This document shows, in pieces, positions 48,837-60,000 of a stretch of 64,000 nt of DNA. The translations under genes were made by a program, and so were the position numbers. Each line of letters begins with the position of its first letter. Position 1 is the first letter of the stretch. This DNA comes from Skeletonema tropicum. Lineage: Eukaryota > Bacillariophyta > Thalassiosirophyceae > Thalassiosirales > Thalassiosiraceae. The notes below the pieces were generated by a model. That model had not been told where the DNA came from. It did not search any database and worked only from the letters and a program-made list of their open reading frames with translations. The stretch is from NCBI GenBank assembly GCA_037178625.1, contig CM074133.1, forward strand, positions 3,782,001 through 3,846,000. Reading direction: 5' to 3'.

Positions 48837-50004
48837 GCCACACCGATTTCACATCGCGCATCCCGTGTTAAATTTTTTTACTTGTAAACTAATGTACAGT
48901 CACATAACATACCGTCTTACGTACAAAAATAACAAGCAGCACCACGACTTTTTTTTAATTTGCGCTGCAATAGCATCGAGGAAGTTACCATCATAACCAC
49001 CAATAACAACGGCATCATTCGGTAGACCGTTGCGAAAACTTACGAATCCAATCTATACCATATATTCAACTTACTGTTAAATTTTCGCAACGACGCATTG
49101 AACAGTCAAGACAGCACAGTACGGTCATAAACACAACTACCCTGCACACCTCGCCATCTTTTTTCAACACAACGAGCGCAATGGAGACAATCAACGTCAA
49201 AGATTGTCCACGAGAAAAACCCGAATTATTATTAGCGGGTATGCTATTGTATATATGCAAGTACTCAATGACATGGCTGGGGACCTTGCGTGGGATTGTT
49301 TCACCCTAGGCAAAGAAGGAGCAGCAAACCATTGGTGCATCTACTGCAAGCATGGTCCTCAACAATGGAGTGTGCCAAATCACGACAAAGGCGAATGTTG
49401 GACCATTGACGATCTAATTGGCCACACCGATTTCACATCGCGCATCCCGTGTTAAATTTTTTTACTTGTAAACTAATGTACAGTCACATAACATACCGTC
49501 TTACGTACAAAAATAACAAGCAGCACCACGACTTTTTTTTAATTTGCGCTGCAATAGCATCGAGGAAGTTACCATCATAACCACCAATAACAACGGCATC
49601 ATTCGGTAGACCGTTGCGAAAACTTACGAATCCAATCTATACCATATATTCAACTTACTGTTAAATTTTCGCAACGACGCATTGAACAGTCAAGACAGCA
49701 CAGTACGGTCATAAACACAACTACCCTGCACACCTCGCCATCTTTTTTCAACACAACGAGCGCAATGGAGACAATCAACGTCAAAGATTGTCCACGAGAA
49801 AAACCCGAATTATTATTAGCGGGTATGCTATTGTATATATGCAAGTACTCAATGACATGGCTGGGGACCTTGCGTGGGATTGTTTCACCCTAGGCAAAGA
49901 AGGAGCAGCAAACCATTGGTGCATCTACTGCAAGCATGGTCCTCAACAATGGAGTGTGCCAAATCACGACAAAGGCGAATGTTGGACCATTGACGATCTA
50001 ATTG
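48837..50004. repeat. 584-bp tandem duplication inside the transposon
   Basis: 48837-49420 and 49421-50004 are head-to-tail copies. The first copy of the gene start (49204 onwards) runs into the junction and ends in an unrelated frame (DDLI then GHTDFTSRIPC); the second continues into the full gene. Confidence 0.85.
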
Positions 50005-51122
50005 CAATGGCCGATAGTAACAACAAGGGTGCAAAGAGAATGGGAGTGAAAAGGCGGCCCTACTTCCCATGGATTCCAATTAAAAATTACATTCTTCCTG
50101 TCCTTCATCTTTGTATTGGTCTTGGTAATGATGCCATAGATTATTTTGGCTTCCTTGTTGAGTGGCGCCTGACCAAGTTATCTGCTGAGGAAAAGGAGTG
50201 GAAGGATAGAGTGGATGAACTGAATCGCCTAATCCCCGACAAACGGAAGGAAGTTAATGCTTGGGTAAAGAGTATTGATGGGAAGAGACGAACGCAATTA
50301 ATGGCGTTACGGAGAACCAGAGCATCTTCTGTTGGTTTGCAGCCCAACGAAGTCGAAGAACTTGCTGCACTTGATGCCACCTTCATTGCACTGGGAAAAT
50401 CAAGAGATGCTCTAGTAGATGAGAGGAAAGATTTGAAGAAGAAAATTGAGGCGGCGCATGAAACGAGGAGGAGGCCGCCAGAAGGCGCTGACGATACTTG
50501 GTATTTGCTCATGGAAAGGATATATAGAAATCATGGTGTGAAGCGAGAGGATTACCACAAGAGGAAATTTCAAGGCCGCCCATTGAAGGATATCATGAAG
50601 AAAGCTGAAGATATTTTCACCGAGGCAAAGGCAATGCTCCGTGAGTTCAAAGACGACAGCGTTGCTAATATTGATGACCAAATTGACAAGACCTGTGACG
50701 AAATGATCTCTCTCTTACGCAGTTGGGGTAAAGTGTTCAAAGTGTTCTACACGGAGAAACCATCAGCTGCAGACAAGGTAAACTTCAAAAATGACATGGA
50801 CGATGCAGTTGAAAAGCACCGCGCACTAAGGGCACAAGTTGACGACAATGATGATACACCAAAGCTTCATTATGCAGCAGATCATGGACTTGAAACTCTT
50901 GAGACACACCCTGACTTGTTTCTGATGATTGAGGAATGGGTAGAACAGTTCCATCAAACGGAAAGGAAGAGAGTGGAGGAGAGATGCAGGTTTGTCAAAG
51001 ACGCAGATAAACATGCAGAAGCCGTTGGGAAGAAGAGAGCGAGTCAGAACAATGAAGATATCATGGCAAAAACTAGAGATACGAAGAGGCCACGAGGAAA
51101 GTACAAACAAAATAACGAATAA
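49788..51122 (+). CDS. Transposase-like protein of the TIR element
   Basis: 444 codons from a TTG; no ATG fits the start, and a competing ATG at 49765 opens another short frame (METINVKDCPREKPELLLAG), so a spliced or frameshifted 5' part is likely. Seen: GDLAWDCFTLGKEGAANHWC, a CxxC knuckle (WCIYCKHGP), WTIDDL, then ILPVLHLCIGLGNDAIDYF, a long charged coiled-coil-like middle, HYAADHGLETLETHPDLFL and EEWVEQFHQTERKRVEER. It resembles transposase-type proteins of protist elements with a zinc knuckle and H-x-x-IGLGN motif, but I cannot assign a family. A second frame at 51486-51749 (acidic, then FGHLRSRNVELIM) may be a second gene or exon of the element. Confidence 0.6.
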   Translation: MSTRKTRIIISGYAIVYMQVLNDMAGDLAWDCFTLGKEGAANHWCIYCKHGPQQWSVPNHDKGECWTIDDLIAMADSNNKGAKRMGVKRRPYFPWIPIKNYILPVLHLCIGLGNDAIDYFGFLVEWRLTKLSAEEKEWKDRVDELNRLIPDKRKEVNAWVKSIDGKRRTQLMALRRTRASSVGLQPNEVEELAALDATFIALGKSRDALVDERKDLKKKIEAAHETRRRPPEGADDTWYLLMERIYRNHGVKREDYHKRKFQGRPLKDIMKKAEDIFTEAKAMLREFKDDSVANIDDQIDKTCDEMISLLRSWGKVFKVFYTEKPSAADKVNFKNDMDDAVEKHRALRAQVDDNDDTPKLHYAADHGLETLETHPDLFLMIEEWVEQFHQTERKRVEERCRFVKDADKHAEAVGKKRASQNNEDIMAKTRDTKRPRGKYKQNNE

Positions 51123-51485
51123 TTGGTTGACATCGAGATTATACGAAGCGCTGAAAATTTAGGCATTAATAGAGCATGGCATCCGGCACCTGTTTTGGGT
51201 ATCAATTTCGATCGATGTCATGGATTGGATGTTGTATGGGACGTCGTATTGAGCTAGCGGGTGGCATGTTCATGGTGGAATCGGATCGGTTAGCTGTGAG
51301 AAAAAGGGGGCACTTAGGGGGGATAAAACCTAAACACGTAATATCTAGTAAGATTATCTATGTGACCCCCGAAAAGGGGGATGGTAGGAAATTTTTTTTT
51401 AACTAGTGGCGAAATTGGTGTGGCTCAGCCACACAAACCACCATGACCATGACCATGACATATCAAAGATTCGTCCGAGACACCA

Positions 51486-51749
51486 TTGCTGCTTGCAGAG
51501 GCAGCATTAGACGCAATCAAGAAACTCCGTGAGAATGAGAATGCGGGTTCAGAGGAGGACGACGAGAATGACGACGAGGATGATGATGCAGATGCACGGT
51601 ACAATATCTTCTTCAATTCATTTGGTCATCTACGCTCTCGTAACGTCGAATTGATTATGGTCTTAAACAGCAAATCTGATGAATTGGTGAAAGATTTATC
51701 GTTGACTCTGGAACAACTGAAATTGACGTGGGAGCATGAAGACTTCTAA
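51486..51749 (+). CDS. Small acidic ORF inside the TIR transposon
   Basis: 87 residues from ATG: AEAALDAIKKLRENEN, a run of Asp/Glu, then a helical part ending LTLEQLKLTWEHEDF. No family recognised. Its position between the transposase-like gene and the right terminal repeat suggests it is part of the element. Confidence 0.4.
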   Translation: MLLAEAALDAIKKLRENENAGSEEDDENDDEDDDADARYNIFFNSFGHLRSRNVELIMVLNSKSDELVKDLSLTLEQLKLTWEHEDF

Positions 51750-52130
51750 ATATGTAAGCAACCTTGCTTTGTCTCCTCCTTTGTCTGAAACCTATGTACA
51801 TACCTATGTACTGGTATTTAAGCTTATGTACCGATGCCTATTTACTTGCTACACGGATGTTTTGACAAGTACGGTTATTTTGACACGCTGAGCCAGAACA
51901 CAGTGTGTCAAAATAACTGTACGACGACTGTATAGGAATATGATGGCCTATTCCATCAGGAATAGTCCATCCTATTCCATCGAAAACCTAAAATTATTAC
52001 GTTGGACAACTTCATAATTTAAAAAAAATACAATAGAGAACTCAATAAGTATTAGAGGGTACTATTTCTTCATTGAAGGAATAATAATTCACCCGAGAGT
52101 CAACTTTGTGTGTCAAGATAATCTTGGTGT

Positions 52131-53111
52131 ATGTACCTGATGTCGACAAGCTATCCAGAGGAGACTAATGGAGCCGGTCATACTGCAGAGCTTGTACGGC
52201 AACGCAAGAATGCCTCTATCAGCCCAGAGGAGAGGGCAGCTCAAAGGGCTAAGGCCGCCGCTAGAGTAAAGCTTTACCGTCAACGCAAGCATGCCTCGAT
52301 GAGCGCAGAGGAGAGGGCAGCTCAGAAGGCAAAGAAGGCCGCTGCAGACAAGATCTATCGTCAACGCAAGAATGCCTCGATGAGCGCAGAGGAGAGGGCA
52401 GCTCAGAAGGCAAAAAAAACCGCTGCGGTAAGGCTTTGCCGTCAACGCAAGATTGAGTCGATGAGCGCAGAGGAGAGGGCAGCTCAGAAGGCAAAAAAGA
52501 CCGCTGCGGCGAGGCTTTGCCGTCAACGCAAGATTGAGTCGATGAGCGCAGAGGAGAGGGCAGCTCAGAAGGCAAAAAAGACCGCTGCGGCAAGGCTTTA
52601 CCGTCAACGAACGAATGCGATGAGCGCAGAGGAGAGCATTGGAAAGAGTTGTGATTACGAGATCGTTGTTGACAGAACACATCCAGTCCAACAGGCACGC
52701 AATCATGACCAAAAGAAAATAATGAGAGTCGATAGCAATCCAAATGCATTTCGCACTGCTGTCTGTGTACTATGCGATAGGCTAATAATTGGGTGTGAGG
52801 CTATCCACAAGATAACAGTTGATTCGCTTCGTTTTCAGAAAAATAGGATAAGCGTCAAATCCTATGAGGACTACCACCATGTCACGCTGAAAGATGAGCT
52901 TATTTCACAGTATGAAATCAAAGGCCAAGAGCTCGAAGGCCTTCTGCTATCACCAAGAGCCAAGAAGACCAAGAACAAGAACGGATGTGTAGCATTTGAG
53001 GCATGCAGCCAATGTTACAGTGCGTGGCACAATGATAGCGATTCACCGCCCAAGTATGCCATCAGTAACACAATCTCAAGCAGGTTGTCTGGAAAAGATA
53101 TGAAAAAATGA
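52131..53111 (+). pseudogene. Helitron-type protein, N-terminal part, interrupted by a LINE
   Basis: Starts with ATG (MYLMSTSYPEET). Six units of about 22 residues (RQRKNASMSAEERAAQKAKK type) form a basic N-terminal repeat, as is common in Helitron proteins. A zinc region follows: CVLCDRL, then HHVTLKDELISQYEIKG, CVAFEACSQCYSAW, PPKYAISN, which fits the DUF6570-type domain that precedes the Rep region in many Helitron proteins. The frame ends KDMKK stop at 53111. The stop lies three bases inside the LINE; with the LINE removed at its ATGAAAAA flanks the frame continues at 61375. Confidence 0.7.
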
Positions 53112-53164
53112 CATAAATACCTACGTAGGAATTAGTACATCGTCTACAGCGATCGACATGAACC

Positions 53165-54058
53165 ATGGCAGCCGACACCGCTACCAACTGCACCCTGGGA
53201 ACAGGGTACGACAACACTATAATGTATAATAACCATATGAATGGCTCCTTAAAAACGAGACTTACTACGGCAAAAAAGTACGCATCAATTGACACTACAC
53301 TCATATTGTTTGGGAAGGGCGGCGGCAGGGCCATGTGGCCGGCCGGTTGCAACATCAAACAGGAATGGTGTTTTGGAGATATCGGAGGAATGAGGGACGG
53401 ATTACGGGATGGACGACTCTGCCGGTCAATGGACACAACGCAGGGATGGACGACTTTTAATCTCATGGATGGAGAGGAGGGAAACTGGAACAACAATTGG
53501 GTTGTGACACAATCGGTTGAGAAACAAGGCTTGAAGATGAGGAGGGAGGAAGCAGTCCAACAACTTACTGCCAACAATCTACTACATCAAAAAGGTGCAA
53601 TCCCAGCCCCCCCACCTAAACCACCTTGGCCCCCACCTTGGCATGATGAAGAACCTATATCGGAGCAAATTTGCATGGAAGACGCGGCACTTGTACGCCA
53701 CAAATATAATTGGAGATGTACACAACAAAGTAGACCCTTTGTCGCTCTTTCACATAACAACAACACTTCTGGCTATTGTCCTTTTAGCGTTGTGAATTGG
53801 ATGACGTCTACAGTCGAAGTTGTGCTACAAAATCATAACAACAGTGACAATATTTTGGAGAATGGCAATACGTATTGCGGTGAAGATTCGGATGTGTGTA
53901 GCATCTACACCAAATTTATTCTACACAATCGCGGTAGTGAATCATTCCTTGTTAGATTGGTATCTAATGACTGCGTCGACGTCTCGGTCTCACAAGCCGA
54001 GGCAGCTCTCTCCCAGGCCCCTCCATCTGATATAGGTGTTGTGGGGCCCATGGTGTAA
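53165..54058 (+). CDS. LINE ORF1 protein
   Basis: 297 residues from an ATG in good context (ACCATGG). No CCHC knuckle or RRM is visible. A Pro-rich hinge (AIPAPPPKPPWPPPWH) separates the two halves; the C-terminal half has scattered Cys (CPFSVVNWM, YCGEDSDVC). Its stop codon TAA overlaps the ATG of ORF2. Identified as ORF1 only by position. ORF1 proteins usually bind the element RNA. Confidence 0.6.
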   Translation: MAADTATNCTLGTGYDNTIMYNNHMNGSLKTRLTTAKKYASIDTTLILFGKGGGRAMWPAGCNIKQEWCFGDIGGMRDGLRDGRLCRSMDTTQGWTTFNLMDGEEGNWNNNWVVTQSVEKQGLKMRREEAVQQLTANNLLHQKGAIPAPPPKPPWPPPWHDEEPISEQICMEDAALVRHKYNWRCTQQSRPFVALSHNNNTSGYCPFSVVNWMTSTVEVVLQNHNNSDNILENGNTYCGEDSDVCSIYTKFILHNRGSESFLVRLVSNDCVDVSVSQAEAALSQAPPSDIGVVGPMV

Positions 54059-57000
54059 TGGATAATGGGCAGCCTCTACGGTATTTTGCCCGATACCCCG
54101 AGGTGAGCCAATCCATTCAAGAGAGGCAACGTAAGCAACAACCTCGCCGCAGTACCTCCAATCAGAAGAAATCGGCCCGGCGTGCACAACAGTACCGACT
54201 CTCGAATACACGCAACCACGTCAAATTTAGAGGGAGGTACAGCAGCGAAAAGAATAATACAAGTGATAAGTTAGATGCAGATACGATGAGGCAGCTCATA
54301 GCAAATAGGCAGCGTTGGTGCGATGATCCGTCAGCAAAGGACCTCAATGAACTGCTTGATGATTATAGGCACAAAGAGAGGGAGAAACAAGATAGAACCT
54401 CCTCGACGAAAGAACTCCGTCCACTTGGCCAGACAGTGGAGAATACGATTGTGCCTATTTACGGGAACTTGAGGGTGGAGGAGAAGGGCAGTGATGTAGT
54501 TCGAATAATGTCGTTGAATATCAACGGGCTCAGTCTGTGGAAGCACAACAACCACAAGGTAGATAGACTCAAGCACGTCCTGCGGACGTATGGTGTGGAT
54601 GTTCTGGGGCTCCAGGAGACCAACACCAACTTCCACCATCTAAAATCATCAGTGACGGTAGCCTCGATGCTAAGACATGGAGATGACAGAATCAAATCAG
54701 TACATTCTCAGAACACTCGGGATCTTCAGAACATTGGTAATGTTCAAGCGGGGGGGACAGCAGTTGTGATTAGAGACGAGTTGTCGGGCTTACCCATGAC
54801 CTGCGGTAAAGATTCCACTGAGCTGGGAATGTTCAGCTGGTATAGGACGGAGCCGGTCAATGGCGTGAGAACAGTCTTCTTAAGTGCCTACGCGCCCTGT
54901 AAATCAGAAGGGGTTGGTACATACTATCAACATATTGAGAGATACATCCAATCGCACCAGCTGAAGACCAACCCCAAGGATCTGTTCCGGAGACACATTG
55001 TCGATGCCATCAAACGGTGGCGCAGCAAAGGCGACAGGGTTGTTCTGATGATGGATGCTAATGAGAATGTGTTGGACGGAGTCCTCAGTAAACGACTTGC
55101 AGAGGATGATATCCGCATGAGGGAAGCAGTGCACCGTATGGTCCCCGGCAGAAGAGGTCCTGCTACACATTTTCGAGGCAACAGCCAAAAGAATGGGGCC
55201 ATAGACGGTATTTGGATCTCGGATGACGTTGAACTAACTGGAGCCAGCTACTTACCGTTCGACGGTGATTTGGGAGATCACCGGCCAGTGGTTGTCGACC
55301 TACAGATGCGGTCGGTTATTGGCACTTCTATCTGTCGTATTGTGCCACCGAAGGCTAGAAAGCTTAACTCCAAGGTGCCGCGGATTAGAGTGAAGTACCT
55401 TGCACAATTAAAAAAAGGCTTCACAGATAGACGCATCCCCCAGAAGCTCAAAGAAGTAAATAGGATAGCCTCATTCCCGCCCTCGGCTGAAGTGGTGTCC
55501 AAGATGGAAATCCTGGACAACATGATTGAAGAGGAGATGCTACACGCAGAGGCGAAATGCAGAGTGATTTACCCGGCGCATTATGAGTTCTCTCCAGCAA
55601 TACAATCGTGGATGGATAAATGCCACCTCCTGAAATGGATACTACGACATCACCAAGGAAAAAAGGTCAATTGGGGCAATTTGAGAAGATTCGCCAGGCG
55701 CAAAGGAATGGAGGACTGTCTTCGGTACCCTGTCGATGAAGTGGTTCAGCTGTACAAGGAGACCAAAAAACGCACACGAGAACTCATGGCTGAATCACCT
55801 TACCTCAGAAAGCATTTTTTACACGAGAAGTTGACCGATGCTGTGATAAATGAACGTGTTGATGAAGCCAAGCGGGTGGAGCTGATCCTCAAAGGGGAGG
55901 CTCAGAGAAAACAGTGGCAGGGTATTAAACGAGCAACAAAGCAGCAAGGAGTGATGAATGTTACAAGAGTGGAAGTTACACAAGCAGACGGGAAAGTGGT
56001 CGAGCACGCAACAAAAGAATCGATTGAAGAGGCACTGAAGTCTGAACTCCGCACAAGGTTTGGAAGGGCTACTTCTGCCCCAGTTTGCCAAGGGGTACTA
56101 TTCGACCTCCTGGGAGTCTACGCCGACACGAATGCAGCGGTAGAAATACTTGAAGGATCCTTCGCCCCTCCCCCAGACACAGATCAACGCACAATACTGA
56201 TACTGGACGAAATAGCAGCCATCTGGAAAAAGATTGGCGATGGTGAGATTTCCGTTGTCGTTTCACAGGAGGACTACCAATATTACTGGAGGAAAGTGAA
56301 AGAAAGAACGTCATCCTCGATATCGGGACTGCATTTTGGTCACTATAAGTCGATAGCTTTCGATGACGACCTGTCCAGGTTGCTAGCAAAGAAGTTCTCT
56401 CTTATGATCCAAACAGGAACCGGCCCAGAACGTTGGGCTCGGGGTCTGTCGGTAATGCTCGAGAAGATTGCAGGTGTGGCGTTGGTGAATAAATTGAGAG
56501 CTATTCTCTTGCTTGAGGCTGACTTCAATTTCTGTAATAAGTTGATTTTTGGACATCGCATGCTGGACCTCGCCCGAGCAAAGGGGATGGTCCCGGAGGA
56601 GATCTACAGTGGGAAGGGACGCACGGCAGAGGATGCAATCCTGCAACAAGTATTGATGTACGACATTGCCCGAATCACCAAAAGACCCCTCCTGGTGGCA
56701 CAGGTTGATGCGGCCCAGTGCTACGACCGGGTTGCTCTTCCTATAGCCAGCCTCACTCTACAGGCGTTTAAAGTGCCCAAATGTGCGGCACTGTCGATGC
56801 TCCGCCCCTTGCATAATATGGAGTTTTTCCTAAGAACTGGTTTTGGCCAATCTTCTTCATATTTTGGTGGGAAAGAGGACGGGAAACACGGTCTCGCTCA
56901 AGGGAACGGTGCAGCTCCACCGACATGGCAACAGATCAGCACGGTCATGATTAATACCCACAAAACTAATGGGCATGGAGTGGAAGTGAAGTGTCCAATC

Positions 57001-60000
57001 TCACATAAAAAGATTAATCAGGTGGGAATTCTGTATGTTGATGATACCAATTTGTGGGAAGGTCTTAGAGCTGACGATGACATTATCTCGACAAGTGCTA
57101 GAGGGCAAGAGTCAATCTCGGATTGGGCAGGTGCCTTGGGGGAAACGGGTGGCGCTTTGAAACCAGACAAATGTGGAGTTACAATACACGATCAAACACC
57201 CGATGGAAAGGGCGGCTGGTGTTACACGGATCAAAAAGCGATGCCCTCAGACGGCGAAGAGGTTGACATGAGTGAACTGGATGACTTGATTTTCCACGTC
57301 CCCACTACTGACGGGGGCTCTGCGCAAATAGATAGGTTGCCATCGAATAAAGCTGACAACAACTTAGGTCTCTACGCTAGACCGGATGGGAAACCAGACC
57401 AGCACTTCGAGCAGATGAGAGAAAAAATGACAACGTGGACGGCTCAGATTAAGAGCGGGCAAATACCAACTCGTTCGGTGTGGATGAGCTACACCAATCA
57501 GCTATGGTCTGGACTCAGGTACGGTCTGGGGGCCTGTTCGGCGTCAATCCCTGAGCTCAAAAAAGGATTGATGTCAGCAGATTTCTATATGTTAAGCAAC
57601 CTAGGTGTCAACCGATCAATTACCAAGGAATGGAGATACCTGCCGGCCACGTTTGGTGGAATCGGTCTCTACGACTTGACGGTGGAAACTGCGGCTGCTA
57701 CTTTATCTTCATTCTTGCAACACTATGGAACAACTTCAGCCCTAGGGATCACTTTAAGAGCAGTTATGGAACACCTTCAAGTGGAAATAGGGGTACCGGA
57801 CTGTCCCTTCAACTATGACTTTGAAGTTTGGGGTCATTTATCAACCAACGCATGGGCGAAAGCCCTATGGGAGAAGATAGACGAACTGGGAATCGTGCTG
57901 GATCTGCAATATGATGACATCCCCATCCCGAGGAGCAAGGATAGGGCTATTATGGACTGCATGGTTGAACTGGGTCTACGAGGGACGGAGCTACAGCGAG
58001 TCAATAGAGTGAGGAAAGCTCAGGAGGCAATGTTCCTCTCTGACGTGACTACGCCAAATGGACGATATCTAGAGCAATATCTGCTTGACGGGCATTGGAA
58101 GGACTCACCTGAAGGGCGCCTTGGTAAACAGCGGTCAACACTGGAATTTGGCACGGAATATCCGACGGAAGCAGACTGGAAATTGTGGAAGAGATCCCTG
58201 CAACGTTTGACTGATAGCAAATCGTTGTTTCTTAAGGAGCCACTTGGAGATTGGATCAACCCATCTAAACGGATCTGGCGTCACTTCCTCAACACGGACA
58301 CACGGACAGTGGAGATACATTCGGATGATACGATTTATGAATACGCTCACGACGTGGAATCGAATGACAGAGTGTCGATCATGCAGCCAGTCCGAGTGCT
58401 GGATGAGCCCGCTTCTTCAGTGGTACCAACGACGATTCTGGAATACGAAGATGGTTCCATCAAACTGCTAGCACAAGGACCGCCACTGGCCAGCCAGCCA
58501 GAAGTCGTAGCCCCTACTACATTTCTTGAGCGTCTCCGCAGTAAAGGGGGGGAATGGATGTGGGATAGTATCAGCTTCTCATCGGATCCCTCGTGGATTG
58601 TGGAAGCTATTCAACGAGGCTCATTGTTCTGTTGTACAGACGGGTCATACATGAAAAAGTTGGCGCCAGAGATCTGCGGTGCGGCTTGGGTTTTTTACTG
58701 CGCAGAGTCTCAACAGTGGCTTAAAGGAGAATTCACGGAGCACTCTAAATGGGCAAATAGCTATCGAGGAGAACAGCTAGGGATGTTGGCTATCCACCTT
58801 ATCCTACTGACAATAGAGGAACACTATGGAGTGCCATTGTCCAATGCAAACATCTTTTGTGACAACAAAGGAACTATTCTCACGTTTTCCAGAAAATACG
58901 ATCGTGTCCCAGGATCGGCGAAGAACAACGACATTCTCCGGGTCCTGCGGAAAATCCAACGTGTCTCGGCTCTTGCGCACAAGCTGTCTCATGTGAAAGC
59001 ACACCAGGACGACAGCTTGGGCTATGCTTGCCTGGCTCTGGAAGCTAGACTGAACGTAGACTGCGATTTCAGGGCAAAAGCAGCCATAAAGAGAGCAATT
59101 GAAAATTTCTCCTCTCTCCCGGTCACTCTGAGCTTACCGCTAGAAGCAGCGGTTGTTATCATCGATGGAATCAAACAGACTGCAGACTTAGCAAAGGACC
59201 TACGGTATCACGTAGGGAAGGTGAAAGCACGACAGTTCTATGCCGATGAACAACTCCTACACCCTGATATATTCGACTCTGTTGCTTGGGAACGATTGCG
59301 CCTGCTTCTCGACCGCAGGCCTAAGATGTTCAATCTGTGGTATGCGAAACAATGCTCCGGGTATTGTGGAACTGGTCAAATGATAACTAGATATGACAAA
59401 AATGCCTCCGATAAATGTCCGAACTGCGGTTGCTTTGAAACAGCGGATCACCTGAACCGCTGTAAGAGTAGAATTAGGAGGGGGCTATTGCTTGACAGTA
59501 TAAACGATCTACAAGAGTGGATGGAGGGACATTGCACGCATACGTGCATACAGAAGTGGCTACCCCTTTTTATCTCTCTTCAGGGCAGCACTCTATTCGT
59601 GGACATGGTGCATAGTCAGGGATGGAGGATGTCTCAACAGATGCGTAGAGTGGGTAATAGCTTAGATAGGATTGGATGGAGAAACGTGATGGAGGGGAAA
59701 GTATCCAAGGAGTTTCTCCAGATGCAGAAGGAGCATCTTTTAAAGAACCATTCGTTTCTGACCATCGACAGTTGGACAAGCGGCTTCCTGGACAAGCTAC
59801 TCTCGCTCACGCATACACAGTGGATCTGTAGGAATCTCACGAAACATCATCGAACGCAAGGAACCAAAGCACTTGCATCAAGAGAAGAGATTTTGAAAGA
59901 GATCGAACATCAGCTTAATCTTGGATCCGATGGGCTCTCAGCTGAAGCACGATGTCTCCTTGAAATTCCGACGGACGAGCTCTATGGGAAACCGACCTCT

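Larger units (their letters stand above)
48704..51930. mobile_element. TIR transposon with TA target duplication (Tc1/mariner-like target)
   Basis: The left end CAGTCGTCGTACGGTTATTT, TGACACA and the complement of the right end CAGTCGTCGTACAGTTATTT, TGACACA differ at one base over 28. TA flanks both ends (48702-48703, 51931-51932). TTATTTTGACA is repeated inside both ends. The uninterrupted target ATTACATATATAGGAATATG is present at about 48219-48240 in the sister repeat, which proves the boundaries and the TA duplication. It carries a transposase-like gene and a 584-base internal duplication. Confidence 0.85.

Noticed and set aside
53165..54058. ORF1 to ORF2 fusion by programmed -1 frameshift
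   Set aside because: TAATG overlap gives a simpler explanation; no clear slippery heptamer was seen.
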